Assembly: GCA_022828595.1 (NCBI GenBank)
Contig: JAKGHH010000005.1
Coordinates: 65,901,655-65,965,654, forward strand
Length of the DNA stretch: 64,000 nt
Origin: Nelumbo lutea
Lineage: Eukaryota > Streptophyta > Magnoliopsida > Proteales > Nelumbonaceae
Direction of reading: 5' to 3'
Shown here piece after piece: positions 44,967 through 59,900 of this stretch. The position numbers were made by a program, and so were the translations under genes. Below the pieces are notes generated by a model. That model made no database searches, was not told the origin of the DNA, and was given only the letters and a program-made list of their open reading frames with translations. Numbering within the stretch: position 1 is the stretch's first letter; each line of letters begins with the position of its first letter.

Positions 44967-47900
44967 ATATTCAGTCCCTCCCCTGACATGATTTGAAGTC
45001 TGAACAATTGTCATAAGCATTCTTCCCTGACATACTCAGTCCCTCCCGTCTTCGCTGTCATAAGCATGCCACCCTGACATGATTTGAAGTCTGAACAATT
45101 GTCGTGCGACCCACCAACTCTGTTTTTATTCGGTGCAGCAATCTTGCTGGTATCGTTTCTCGGAGACTCTCTCACTCTCTTTCTTTCTCCCCCCTCCCAT
45201 GTGACTCCTCCTCCCTCCTCCCTCCTCTGAAAAGCCGGATCTGAAAACCAGTGTAGAATTCCCGCTCACAGGTGGTGATTCTTGTCTAGCTTACAGAAGA
45301 GGGACGAAGGGTCTCTCTCTCCTGTGTGTCTCCTCCTCCCTCCTTTGAAATGCTGGATCTGAAAACTGGCGTAACATTCCTGCTGACGGGCAGTGATTCT
45401 TGCCTGCTTTACAGAAGAGGGGCAAAGGGTAATATTGCGTTTTAGAAAAATTTTATACGTCACGTGGTGTCACATGTGTATGGATCTTGATGGAACATTA
45501 ATGGACACTAATGACAGGGGTAGAGCTAGTCAATTGTTAGAAACTGTAGGGGTGGTTTAAGACAATAGTTCAATAGTAAGGGTAAAGTTAGTCAATTAGC
45601 TAAACAGTAAGGGTGGTTTACGAAATTTGCCCAAAAAATGTTGTTCAGATGGATTCTCAAATCAGCTTGTGGTTGACAGACAGTCTTGTTAGAGGTCTGG
45701 TTATGACAAGTTGCTTATTGGGGGACTGCTTTACTGGAAGTTCTTTTCCTTTATTTTTCCTTGCTCCTTTTGGATGGACTTTCATTTTGGTTTCTGTGTC
45801 CCTATCTGAGGTTGTTTTGACCCTTTGCTTTCTTTCTGGTGTATGTGCTTGTAATCTTCATTTTTTTTTCTTATTTTTGTAAAACTTGTGCATCTGACTT
45901 TGATCTTCTTTAGTTTCATTACCCTTTTAGTAAGCTGGTAATTATGTTGCAGCTCATGTCAGTTTGTTAGCATTTTGCTCATGATAAAATTGCAGATGTT
46001 GGAGATATTGACTTCAAATGTCTCCTATGCTTCTTCCACCCAATTATTTCTGTTATCCTTCTATGGTTCAGAATATGTCTCAAGTGAATGGGTTTTGCTA
46101 CAGGTTCTTGCTTTCATTGCCACTGGAGGAGAGGTTCAAAATATTCCTTTCCAAGGTTTGTAATCACTTGGAATTCACTACAGATATGTATTTTATGCTT
46201 GTGCCAGAAATGATAGTTGACGTATTTGTAGCTGCTGTGGTTCGTGTTTCTGGCAAGTGAATTATTTGGTGAAATTTGTTATTATTTCTTGTATATAGAG
46301 CATTGTACATTTTGGTTTTCTTATGAAACTGCGACGTTCATCATCATCATATGGGGTCAGCACTATTTAAATTATTAGTGCTTAAATCATTTCTTACTAC
46401 TACCTACCCATGTTCTTTTTGGTCTACCCCAAGCTCTTCTAGCCCATTCAATGTGTAACAAACCACTTCTTCTAACTAGTGCAGTTGGTCTTCTATGCAC
46501 GTGCCCAAACCATCTTAATCTAGTCTCTCTCATTTTATCACCTATTGTAGCTACTCTAGGTTCCTATGAATAACTTCATTCCTAATCCTATCCTTTCCAG
46601 TTTTTCCATTTATCCATTTTTGCATTCACATTTCTGCCACATTCATTTTCTGGACATCTAACAATGTTTAAATCTCTGCCTTTCCTTTCTCTTAGCTTTG
46701 CTAGTTTATACATTACTTTTTTTTCTCTCTTTAGTGCCTATTTTATGGTAAAGCTCATCATAAGCCTTACATTTAACTTCATTCACAAGTAGTTATTCTA
46801 ATTAGTGCTGGTACTTGTTAAAAAAGTTTTTCCCATTGTTCTGATTCTCATGTTGTTTATCTTACTATGACTAATTGAACTTCAAATCTTCCACTAGGCA
46901 TCTTCTCTATTAATATTGCTTGACCTGGTATTCTGGTTATCCTTTTATCCTGATCACTGTTTCCTCATTATAGGGCACTCAAGTGTATCGCTTCACTGCC
47001 CTTAAGCACTTTGCCCCTGATAAATCCGATGAAGATCTTTTAGCAGTCCTTCAGGGATATGCTGATTTAGTACAGGGATTGTGGGTCACAAAAAGTGCTT
47101 TGTTATGTGAAGGAGTTCAAGCTTTAGCTAGAGACCATGTTCTTCTTTGTTTTAGCAAGGGGCCACTAATCAGCTATGAAAAGCTAAATGAGACAGGACT
47201 TTCCAGAGATATTTTGAAGCGTGTTTTGAATTCATTGGCTATTGAAAGGCCTTCTTTCAAAGACTGGAAATTTAAAGAGCCTACAGATATGTTGTTTACA
47301 AAAAATTTCCCAGATATAGTGAGGGAACAACAACACCGTTGGGAAATTCGAGAAAAGAAGATCAAAGACTTAATGCACCGACCTGTGAAAGGTGGAGCCA
47401 CAATGAAGCAAAATATAACTAATAGACCTAGAACTTCTTCTAATGCTGATCAAAGTGCAAAGGTCAATGTCAATGGAACACTTGGCTGTGGGACAGTAAC
47501 CATGTCAGATGAAACTCGCGAAGCTCTGCCAAAGGCTCTGCGGGAACTTTTTCGTATTCACAAGGTTTGCAGGTAAAGTTTATAGTAGTCTTCTGTCTAA
47601 TGTGTTTATTCGTCATCATCAAGTCTTATGCCATTCCGTTCTGTCTAATGTGTTTATTACCTAGTGAATTTGAAACTTCTATAATTGTTGATTAATTTTA
47701 CTCTCTTCATCTTACTTTCCTATGCCTTGAAATCACGTGGTGATGTTCTGTTAATAGCTGAAAGCTGTTCTGGAGAATACTCGTTACTTGGAATAGTATT
47801 TTCATGCATGTAAATTGTATAATTTGAACTTGGGCGCAGACTTTGGACTATTCATTGAATCAGAGTTTTGCACTTTTATCTAGCCCTAAAGAAGCCTCCA

Positions 47901-50900
47901 TGAGTTTCTTTATATATTTATTTTTCTGCATCTGGCTGCTACTTTTGCATGGTCTCAATCCTATTTCCGTCGATTGCATAAACTTTGTCTATTTAAAATC
48001 ATCTCCAAGATATGGAGCTACTACCATGGTGTTTTGCTAGAAGCAGACAAATCTTGGGCCAGCTTCTAAGTGTGTGAAGATCTGAATATGTCAGGAAAAA
48101 AGCAGTTTCTTTTGCGAACTGGATTTATAAAGGCATATGATTATGTGGGATTGGTCTTTCCTTTTCATGAGATACAAATTTGGATTTGGTTCTAGATGGA
48201 AAACAAATGAGAATGTGCTGAGTTGATGCAGGACAAGGAGAGAGTCCTATGGTGCACATATTGGGTAAAGAAAGGATTAAGGATCTGAGTTATTAGAGAA
48301 AAAAAGGTTTAGTTATGAAGTAGGTAAGAAAAATATAGGATAGGGAGATAACAAAAGAAGATATCACACCTTAGTAGAATATAGAAGGAAAAGAGGACAC
48401 ATGTAAAAAAAAAAACTCAATTCAGTGCTTGTTCCAAAAAAAAGATTAGCTACTAATATGGTTGTGAAGGTGACACCTAGGCAACCAAGTGCTCATGGGG
48501 AGTTGCTTCGCGTATGCACCTAACTTTTTTGTACAAAGTGTTATATAATATTTTTATAATTTTCTTTTCTAAGATTATAATAATAGGATGGACATTATTA
48601 CACTAAGTTATTCATTTTGTGGTTTTATGTACTAGTTTCTGTTTGTTAGGGTTTAATCAACAAAATGTTAGTTTATGCCATCTTGAACCCTTGAAGGCAT
48701 CAAAACTGAACTGATGGATGAGGAAGAACTTAAAATTTTATCTAATCAACATATTCTTATTCTTCATTTCTTCTTCTTCCACTGTTCTTATCTTTTCCTA
48801 GGAAGGGGCAGGGGGTACCAAAATAGTGATCTTAATCAGACAAGTGGCTCTTTTATCTGATACAATATGGCTGATCAAGTTTAGTTCACATAATTAATAT
48901 TTAAAGAGTAATGATTTCATACAAGTTCTACTCATGAATTATATTGGGATCTACCATTAACCTGATATATGTTGTATACTGGCAGCTTACAGTTGATTTG
49001 CCAAGGTCTGCGGGATCTGGCTGTTTCAAAAAATAATAAGGCACATGCTAGAGCTGCAGTAGCTGCAGCACAAGGTGTTTCTGCCCCTCTACCCGAGCTC
49101 CAGGCTGTCATAAATCAAGTTGCAATAAATGTCCATGGTGTCTATGTTCTAAAGTCATCAGAGGAGCATCCAGAACTTGATCCATTGAGGTAGTTTTCAT
49201 CAATTATTCACCTACGTGTTAGAAAATGAATTCATCCTAATATTTGATCTTAGACTTATCCATTGCAGGAATGTTGTTATTAATCTATTCTGTGCCAAGG
49301 GACCTAATGCAAGCCTGAAAAGGGAAGAAATTTTTGAAGCTGCCAAGATTGCACTTGAAAGGACCATCACACCTAATGAATTGATGAAGGTCTGAGAGAA
49401 AACTACTTACTCTTCTTAACATATTCTTTTCTATTTAAGTTGACATCTACTTTATTTTTATGAGGAAAAGACTACTTATTTTATCCAATATATTTGCAAT
49501 ATTGGGTTATCTGGATATTATGATTTTGTTATTGAAATAGTTTTAAATTAAACAATGAATTACTTTAAATTCCAGGATTAGACATTCTTTCTCAATGTAA
49601 ATTCAAGTTGAATATAAGAAACCATCAAGAAACTTGAGCTAGGCCCTGTTTGCTTTTTGGGAACTTGCTTACCCAAGTAATTGCACTTACCCGGGTAAGT
49701 ATTTCTAAGTAAGTGCATTTATCCATGTTCTTTTGTTTCCCAGGTAAATAAGACAATGACTGTTTTAGTCATAAAAGGGCACAATTAAAAGGGACAATTT
49801 TGTCCCATCCAAATGTTGGCAACTTCCCCCATGTGGGAAAGTTAGCTTACCCACTTGGGACTTGGGAGATGGGTATTACTTACCCGGGTAAGTGATACCC
49901 AGGGAAAATAAATTTTCTGTGGACCCTACATAAATCTGAAAAAAGAACATGTGTATCTTGGTCAATGGGAACCAAAATCCCATTGACCTACTTTCCCCCC
50001 CTCAAAATCCAAAAAAAAAATGAATGGGCCCCTAATTTAACCAGAAAATGCCACATCACCAGCTCAACAAAACCTTCTGCTAGATACTTAGAACTATGTT
50101 GTTATATGTTCTAGATTAAACAATGCTTTTTAAACCTTTGACCCAGATGGTTGGGCCATTTGACCAGTCATCCTCTCACGATTGCATTTGATTCAATCTC
50201 AAACCTACTAATCTATTAATTGTTGATTTGGTCAAACAACCAGAAGTTGAATTCTTGAATTGTTTGAACCCATTCATCAGGAAATGGTTCAGTGATCAGC
50301 AAAATATTAAAACCCATTAGAGAACAGCAACAGGAAGTGTTAAAATCTGAGGTGAAACTGTATAGTTGAAGCTGGAACAAGGAACAACCCCACTTTTAGG
50401 GCTGAAATCTCCATTTCTACAAACATGATATGAGGCTTATATAGCTGCCTCCAAGCAAAGTGATGCCCTAACACTCATTTTGACAGAAATACCCCCACTA
50501 AAGTGACTCACATGACTCAACTTAAAGATAAAAGACTAGGACACTAACAAGCAACAATAAGTCCATATAAAGTTACATAGCTCAAGAAAATAAGAAGCAA
50601 TGCTGAATAGCTAACGTGGCCTCCCCAGGAACCCACTGCTAGCAAGGTCACATGTGTGCCCTACATGCTTCTACATCATTCAGACTGTTACTTTACTTTT
50701 CCCCTTTGAATAAATATAAAAAAAAACTCCATTCATGTTGAGTTATCTTAAATATTAAAAAAATGGTATTCAGGTTCAGGTATTAACTAAGGAGCAGGTC
50801 AATAAACAAGAAGGGTGTTTAGTGTAAGGAGGAAGATGAGGAGGGGGTGGTAGCAAATAAATGAAAGCAGCTAATCCACCTGGGGTGGGGTTGGGGGAAA

Positions 50901-53900
50901 CTTACAGTTACATTGTTGAGATGGTTGGTGATGGACAAATAGAGAGGCAATACTGTTTGGTGAGCCACCACTTAATCCCTTTCATTCTCCTCGAAAGGTT
51001 TATTGGTCTTTGGCTCTACCTTTTATTTGGGGCTTTTGAGCGCATATTATGGTGTGTATCACAGTTCGGACTATACAACCTAGATGGTTGAACACTTTTT
51101 TTTATATTTGGAGAAATGGGTAATGTATTAAAGGAACAAAAGATTTACAAACCCTGCTAAAAAGAAACTGAAGCAGGGGAAAGAAAAACAAAAACTGATT
51201 ACATATCTGAACTAGTTACAAAAAGATTTCTATGATAAAAAAAAGAACTGAAAGGTATATCCTTTATCTGTCTATTCATTGCAGGCCAGGAATAGATTCT
51301 TCCCCATAAGCTTTTTAGAATTGTATCCTTCTGAATTGCACTTGTTTTCAAAGATTCTCCTATTTTTCTTTCCAACCAAATAGACCAAATTACTGCTGCC
51401 GGGATCACTTCCCACAGAACTTTCCCTCTCTTGAACAGACCCTCAAGCTGCCAACACTCCAACAATGAGATCAGGTCTTTTGGGAAACAGAAATTAATTT
51501 CAAACAGCCACAAAGCTTTTCCCCATTGAACTGCCAATTGGAGGAAAACCATCCTCCTGTTCAGTTTTAAAACAGAGATAAAATGATATTGATAAAAAAA
51601 CATACTGATAAGATGATGCAGCATTCATAGTTTTACAGCTTATACTGTCAAAAGGAATTTCCTCTGGTGCCGGGTGCCCGGTTACTACTAAAATCTTTCT
51701 TGGAAATCTGAATAAACTTTTTTTATTGGCAACTGCTCACTTTATAAATTGACGATTAAAGAATAAAAAATATGTACGATGTGGGAGGTGCCAAGCACCC
51801 CAAAAACCCCAAGATAACATAACTGTCTTGCCCAATTCATTTTAGTTTTACAAGCCTGTGGATCAATAGTCTCTAGTATTAAGCTCTAATACAATCGCTC
51901 CTTGTCCACCCCTTGCTTTGCTAGAGAATCTGCAATACCATTTTCTGCCCTTTGGGGGAACCTAAAAAAGGCTTCCTCTTATGACAAATATTTGTTCTTG
52001 CATGTACACCTTTGAGAATTAGATTACCATTAGGAGGTGAAATGAACTTTTCTGAAAATGCTTAGTTTATTTTATTTAGGAGCTAAACTTGTTGAATGAC
52101 CATCCTCTTTTTAAGTTTTTGCTTTACTGGCCGCCACTTAAAGGGCAGACTTGTAATTAGCATAATTGATTAAGATTACTAAAGGATTAGTGAAGGAAGA
52201 GATGTATCCATTGAACTTTCCTCTCCTTTCTCCATCTTCTTCTATTCTACTGTAACCTTCTTTTCTCTCTCACTTTTCTTATTTTTTTATCAGTTTTATA
52301 TCAGATTTGAAGGGCGGATTCACATCTTGGTACAAGAGCAGCTCTTCCTCCTCTTTTCTTTTTCTTTTTCTTCCCATACACCCTTCGATTAGAAGAGTCT
52401 ATGGAGAGATAAGTTGCTGATCAATCAGAGGACTATTTGCCTAGTTGGTAGAGGGTTTGGAGAGTTAGAACCTGGCAAAAAAATTGCCAGGAATTGAAGC
52501 TGTAGTTTTTTTGCCCAAAGCCTTATCCGACTAGAGAGATTTCAAGTTACAGGTTAAGGAGAAGGATTGGGTGTGGTGCTCAGGGCTTGGGAGGTGTAGT
52601 TTGATCCCCATAAGTGTGTGGTTGAGATTTAAAGAAGGTTTGGAAGCTCTAGTAGGAGTGGCTACTTCTCTCTTCCTCCCCCGACAACTGGGTGTAGTGA
52701 AACCCTAGTTTTTGAATCTCCAAGTACTGTACTGACCTCAGTTAGGTCTATAAAGATTGAAAAACTAGTTTTTTGATTTCCATTTGATCAATGGAGCGAT
52801 CTGGAAGTGAAATGAAGCAGATGCCGGTACCTGGGGTTGGTCGGTAGATTACTTTTTTACTGAGTGACCACAATGAACCTAGATGGAACCAATTATCTAC
52901 CCTAGGCACAATCCATACGGATTAATGTTTGCAGTAGAGGTAAACTAGGGTATCTCATAGATAGTAAGGTGAAACCTGCAGAGACAGACCCTGCATATGA
53001 GAAATGGATGTAGGAGAATTACACAGTGATTGGGTGGCTAGTCAACTCTATGTAGCCTCATATAAGTCAGCATTACCTCTGGATGACCTAAACCAAGGAG
53101 ATTTGGGAAAGTGTTACAGAAACATATTCACAGAAGTTAAATGTTGCAAGAGCCTATAACTTGAAGAGTGATGTGGACAATCTGAGATAGGGGAGAAGAG
53201 TGTAGTAGTTTATTACTCCATGTTGAAGTCACTATGGCAGGAAATTGATGTTATGGAGACAATTCTATGGAAGATTATTAAAGATGCAAAGACGTTTAGA
53301 AAACTGGTGGAACGAAACGAGGTGTTTGAGTTTCTCACAGGACTCAACCCTAAGTTCGACATTACTAGACAGATCATCCTGGCCAAAGATGAGGTCACTC
53401 TTGCTCAAGCATATGCCATGGTAAAGTAGTGAAGAGAGTAGGCGGCAAGTATAATTACAGGGACCACCTACAGAACACTTTACACATGCTGGAATAAAGC
53501 CTTAGGGACCAATTGAGAAGAAGGAAGTAATATGTGAATACTGCAAGTGACCATGCTTTTCAAACTCTGCCTTACTAAGACCATTGCTTTAAGAAACTGA
53601 ATAACAACACCTAAGAAAGCTGAATGCAAGTGACCATTGCAGCTGGAATTGTCTTCCACATTAGATTCCCTCTCTTACTAAGACCTTTCAGCTTCCAGGA
53701 ACACAAGTGATCCTTAACTAATCTCGGCCAGACCCAGTTAGCACCCAAAGCTTTAAGAAAATGCAGCCAAATCTGTAGAGAAAATGGACAATGAAGACAA
53801 AGGTGCTCCATAGATTCTTCAGCGCTCCCACAAAGCACACAACTTGCATCCAGAATTGGAATACCCCTTCTCAACAAGTTAGACCTGGAAAGACATTTAT

Positions 53901-56900
53901 CAAGGGTCATCGTCCAGACCAGAAAGTTGGCTTTTGAAGGGCTCAGAGGGTTCCAAATCTGCCCAGCAGGAAACTCAGAACCTCCCACATTATCTAACTT
54001 ATCAGCCATAGATTTCACAGAAAACACCCCATCCGGCTTCCATTTCCAGCACCACAAATCCTCCCCCAGCACATCAATCTTCTGAACAAGAAGCAGACAT
54101 CAGCTCCAAGAAATCATCCAATTCCCAATCAAACAAATTCCTCCTTAAGTGAGGGGACCAAGACACTGAATTCTCATTCAATGATAAGTAATCAGCCACA
54201 GTAGCCTCCTGATTGACTGCACATCTGAAAAGGTGAGGGAAGGAACTAGCAAGGGGGTTATCTAAACACCATTTGTCTTTCCAGAATTTTGTTCTGTCTC
54301 CTTTGTCCACACACACTGAAATCCCTTCCCCAAAAATAAGAAAGTACCTCATAATTCCTTTCCAGAGAATTGCCTCGATTTGGAGGGGGATCTCTCGTTC
54401 TCCAATTTCCCTAATCAACTCCATATTTTTCAGCAATGAGAGATCTCCACCACACATTCCTTTCAACTGAGAACCTCCAAATCCATTTGCATAAGAGAGC
54501 ATAGTTAAAATTCTTCAATTTCCTAATTCCTAGACCGCCTTCCGCTTTAGGAAGACAAACTTGGTCCCAATTAACTAGATGGACCTTATTGTCGTCCCAA
54601 CCTCTCCAAAGGAAATTTCTCTGAAGTTGTTCCAACCTTTTAGCCACACCAACCGGGATAGGGATACGGGATAAAAAATAAGTTGGAAAATTTGAAAGTG
54701 TACTTTCGATCAAGGTTACCCTTCCACCAAAAGAAAGGTATTTTGCTTTCCAAGATGCTAGCTTTCTCTCCGTTCTCTCAATGACAGGATCCCAGATCGA
54801 GGAAGAGTGCCAGTTAGCCCCCAAAGGGAGACCCTAATACTTCACAGGAAGATAATCAATCTTATATGCCAAGACCTCAACACATTCCTCTAAATTATCA
54901 GCTGGCCCCACTGGTATGATAGAGCTTTTGTTCAAGTTCACCTTCAGACCAGACACCACTTCAAAACATATTAAAATACCAAAGATGAGATTCAATTGGG
55001 ACGGAGAAGCATCCAAGAAGCACATTGTATCATCAGCAAACTAGAGATTATTAACCTTTTCTCCCCCCGGGCAGATAGCAAAGCCTTCCCAACTCCCATC
55101 ATCAGCTGTCCTTTTACAAAACAGGGTCAGAATTTCCATTACACATATGAAAAGCAAAGGAGACAGAGGGTCCCCCTGCCTCAGCCCCCTAAAACTATCA
55201 AAAAAACCTGCCGATTGGCCATTGATCAACATTGAGAACTTAGGAGAGGAAGTACAAACTTTAATCCAATTCCTCCACTTCTGCCCAAAATTCATATGGT
55301 GCAGGACTGAGTCAATACACCTCCAGTTAACATGATCGTACGCCTTCTCAATGTCCAACTTGCAAATTAAACCCGAGACTCCCTCTCTTCTTCTTGAGTG
55401 AATTAATTCATTAGCAATGAGGACTGAATCAAGCATCTATTTACCAGGAACAAAGGCACTTTGATTGTTAGAGATGACACTTTCAATCACTTCTTTCATT
55501 CTCTCAGCTAGGACTTTAGCCAAAATCTTATAAAGAAGATATCCCTTGTTGATGGGTCTTTTGCTCCCCATCTCTGGCAAAGGAGATATCAAGGCCTTTG
55601 GCACACTTGTTTTATCATATGTTCTTCATGTCCCCAAGCTTAATACCAACCTTTTATCTATTAGTAGCTTGACTAAATCTAGGAACTATAGCATAAACTT
55701 TTTTCCTACCCATTGTGTTTTCGATACCTGAAATCCTAGAGGATGATTGGGAGTGGTCATGAGGCGAATGGAATATACTTGCTGGACACACCTGATAGGA
55801 GTCTTGGACCACCTAATGGAGTTTCTTTGGAGCCTGTTTTGTCAATCTATTAATAGAGACATGTTGTGTCATTTATGGTTTGGTCATTTACCTTTTCTTG
55901 CCTTGAGTCATTTGTTTCCTGATATGTTTAAGGGAGTGTTTTTATTGAGTCTTCATTGTGAGTCTTGTGAATTTGCAAAGCATTATAGACATTCTTATTA
56001 AGCAATAAAAGATCTATTTTTCCCTTTCATATTGTGCATTCTGATGTGCGGGGGCCATATCGTTTGCCTACTATGGGGGGTTACAAGTATTTTATCCTCT
56101 TCATTTATGATTATTCTCGCTATACTTGGATTTGTCTCATGAGATCATGGGATTAAGTACCAACTATTGTGCAAAATTTTCATGAATTTATCCTTACCCA
56201 ATTTAACACCCAGACTAAGATATTCCGATCTGATAATGCTAGGGAATATTTTGAGAAGAACTTCTCATCCTACTTTGAGACCTTTGGGGTTATTCATTAG
56301 AATTCTTGTTCCTACACTCCACAATAGAATGGATTAGCAGAAAGGAAGAACCGCAATGTGGCTGAGGCTGCTAGATGCCTCCTTTTCACATCTCATGTTC
56401 CTATTAAATTTTTGGGGGATGTTGTCCTTATTGCCACTTTTTTAATGTATGCCTTCCTGGGCTCTGAGTTTCAAGGCCCAGTTTAGCCTTCTCTTTTTGG
56501 ATGAGGATCTCTTTTCTCTTCCTCTCCGAGTTTTTTGGGTGCACCTGCTATGTACATGTTCATAATCATCAGAGACACAAATTTGAGCCTAAGGCACATA
56601 AGTGCATTTTTCTAGGATATGCCTCTACACAAAAGGGATATTGTTGTTTTGATCGAGTTCGTGGCACACACTTTGTCTCTAAGGATGTCACATTTGTTGA
56701 GTCTATTCCTTTCTTTGGTATTCCTCATAAGGGGGAGCATCCTTAGAAACCATTTGCTATGTCTCCAGTTGCTCCTCTTCAAGTTCCTTTTAAGTCTTTT
56801 GTTAAGTCATCTTCTTTTGTTGCTTCTCCTTCCACTGTGTCTACCTCACATGTTCCTGCACCCCTTCCTCCCCTAGCTTATCCTCCAATATTTTCCTCAC

Positions 56901-59900
56901 ATCCTGTTCTCCAAAGGTAGTACCAAAGACAAAAATTCTGGCATGGGCAAGTTGTTTCCATTCCTTCATCAGAGCCTCTTGCACCTCCCATCACTACTAA
57001 GGTAACAGGTCAGCCTTCCTCGGACCCACATGCTACCTTCCTAGACCTTGACCTTCCTATTGCCCTTCGCAAAGGCAAGCAGAAGTGTACAACACATTGT
57101 ATCTCTCAACATTTGTCCTACAACCTTCTATCCCCTACCTATTATTCTTTTCTTGCCTCTGTTTCTACCCGTGTGATTCCCAAGTTTGTACCAGAAGCCT
57201 TTATCCAAACCTGAATGGAGGGATGTTATGATGATTGATTTAGATGCTTTGCATAAGAACCATGCTTGGGATATTGTGGACTTGCTTAAAGGGAAGGAAC
57301 CAGTGGGTTGTAAATGGGTATTCACTATCAAATATCATTCTGATGGCACTATTGAGAGGTTTAAGGCTCAGTTGGTTGCTAAGGGTTACACTCAAATGTA
57401 TGGTATTGATTACCTTGAGACTTTTGCTCATGTGGCTAAAATGACTTTAGTTCGAGTTTTTTTGTCTCTAGCTGTTACTTTTGATTGGCCCCTAAACTAA
57501 TTTGATGTTAAAATGCCTTCTTGAATGGAGACCTATATGGAGAGGTTTATATGTCTTTACCTACAGGGGTGTATGGAAAGGAAATGCAAGGGAAAGTGTG
57601 TAAATTGAAGAAGTCTCTTTATGGTCTCAAGCAGTCCCCTAGAGCCTGGTTTGAGAGATTCAGAGTTGTCCTTGTTTCTTTTGGTTTTACACAGACTCAA
57701 TCTGACCATACTTCGTTTGTGAAGAGAAGTAATTCTTTAGTGACCTTTCTGATTATTTATGTTGATGACATTGTGGTTATACTTTTCCAAAAAAAAAAAA
57801 ACGTACTCAAGCTTACAGCAAACTGGGGGGTACAACTTGGGTACCTGATTTGAAGACTCTCCAATTCTCAACCCAGCCTGCCCAAATTGAACCCCTTTGA
57901 CAATCTCACTATGGAATGGTAACTCTGTTTATTTTTCCTGGTAACTTTAAGCTTTATTTATTTTTTATCAGCAGTAACTTAAGCTTTATTGATATGAATA
58001 AAAGAATAGTTACAAAGAAAATTCAGGCTAGCAAGGCTGCCTGATCTGTAGACATGATTCAGTGTAGTTACATCAAGCGGACCCCACTGGCCCCCAAAGA
58101 GTCCCTCTATTAACCCCCCATTTTCCCAATGCATCTGCCATTGCATTGGTAGATCTGTGCACCCTTTTAGCCTTGATGTTTACATCTCTGCATATTGACT
58201 TGATTTATTTCATCACATCCCGTACTGCCACAACACTAAATCCCTTTGTCATAGGCATTTGGTAACTACTTTTGAATTGCTACCTACTTCCAAGTTTCTG
58301 TAATTGAGAGATCTTGCCAGTTCTAATCCTTGAAGGGCTGCTGTAAGTTTAGCCTTAGTGGATCTGCTAAGTTCGATAGAGCAAGAGTATACTGCTATAA
58401 TGAGGAGATTGAGGGAGATTTAGAATTTAATGGTAGAGGGGATAGGAGGAAGGGCCTAAAGAGGAGATTATGGCCTTTTCATGGGTTTTTTTGCTATTTT
58501 GTCCCAATGAAAATTATTAGCTGGAATGTAAGAGGGTTAGGGAGTGCAAGAAAGAGAATGATGATCAAAGACCTACTCCGAAGGTAAAAACCCGATATTG
58601 TGCTATTACAAGAATCCAAAATGATGGAATTAGATGGGAGATGGGTGAGGAGTTTTTGGAGGTCTAGAGGTTTAGGTCGAAGCTCGTCTCCTAATTGGGG
58701 AGCCTCGGGGGGGATCGTAACTATGGAGGGAGGATGTGGTGGAAGTAGTGGAAGAATTGATAGGCAGATTCTCAGTTTCCATTAAATGTAAGAATGTAGA
58801 GAATGGGTGTGTATGGGTCTTTAACCAATGTTTATGGCCCTAATTCCTATAGAGAGAGGAATGAGATGTGGGAGGAACTATATGCAATCAAGGGGCTATG
58901 GGATGGCCCTTGGTGCCTAGGAGGGGATTTTAATGTCATTAGATTCTCTGATGAAACCAGTAATCCCCAACAGGTAATTACAACAAGCATGAGGAAATTT
59001 AGTGGTTTTATTGAAGAATGTGAATTGAAGGAAATACCTCTGCTGCAAGCCAGTTACACTTGGTCCAACCTTCAGGAAACCCCCTTTTTGTTCGAAGTTG
59101 GACAGGTTCTTATTTAACCTTGCCTGAGAGAATAGTTTAGAAAACTTGGTTGCTAGAGCGTTACCCAGGGTCACCTCCACCTCCGATCATTGTCCTTTAG
59201 GAAACACCTTTAAAGGATATGTTCCCTTCGCTATTTTTGTTTCTTTGTACAAAAAAGAGGTGGTCTCAAAATTTGTCTCACCTTTGGGAACACCCTTAGA
59301 TCCTACTTGGGATTTTGGGTTTCATAGAGGATTTAGGGATGATGAAATTGAATCTCTTTCTGTCTTTCTTGGTTGTCCTAATCATGTTTGTTTGAATCCC
59401 TCCAAGCCAGATATGAGGGTATGGACTCCTTTCCTCTGTATTTCTCCTAATTGTTGTATCCTCTGTAGTGCTCACGGTGAGGATTGTTACCACTTATTAA
59501 TATCTTGTCCCTTTTTTGCAGACCTTTGGGCTTGACTACTTTCGTTGTTTGGGAGTAGTTGGAGTCTACCAGCAGAAGTTCACATGCTCTTCAACCATTC
59601 TACCTTTTTATTGGCCTACAACAATAGGGAGAATTATGTGGAGATGTGCTCGTGCTGTCTTGATTTGGACTCTTTGGGAAGAAAGGAATCTTATAATTTT
59701 TCAAGAAAAGGAAAGCAGTTGGGAATTGAAAGACTGTGTGTTAAATTGGCCAGTAGTAGCGAGGTGTTCATCTCTAAAGGACAAATCAATTACAAGCTGG
59801 TCTCCTCCATCCGAAGGCTCACTGAAGTTGAACTTTGATGGAAGTAGCATGGGTAATCTAGGATTATCCGGAATGGGTGGTGCTTTGAGAAATGAGAAGG

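Larger units (their letters stand above)
52020..57790 (+). mobile_element. Ty1/copia element, truncated, in RPC5 intron 12
   Basis: Sense to the gene. A primer-site-like TTGGTACAAGAGC (canonical TGGTATCAGAGC) lies near 52330, so the DNA left of it is probably the 5' LTR; its start is uncertain. Gag begins with ATG at 52791. Integrase and reverse transcriptase follow after the insertion of LINE L16. The element stops after YVDDIVV at a run of A near 57789, with no RNase H and no 3' LTR. Confidence 0.75.

Noticed and set aside
47565..47570. Alternative donor at the end of RPC5 exon 10
   Set aside because: CACAAG/GTTTGC would leave exon 11 in a frame with an early stop; TGCAG/GTAAAG keeps the conserved CQGLRDLA reading.
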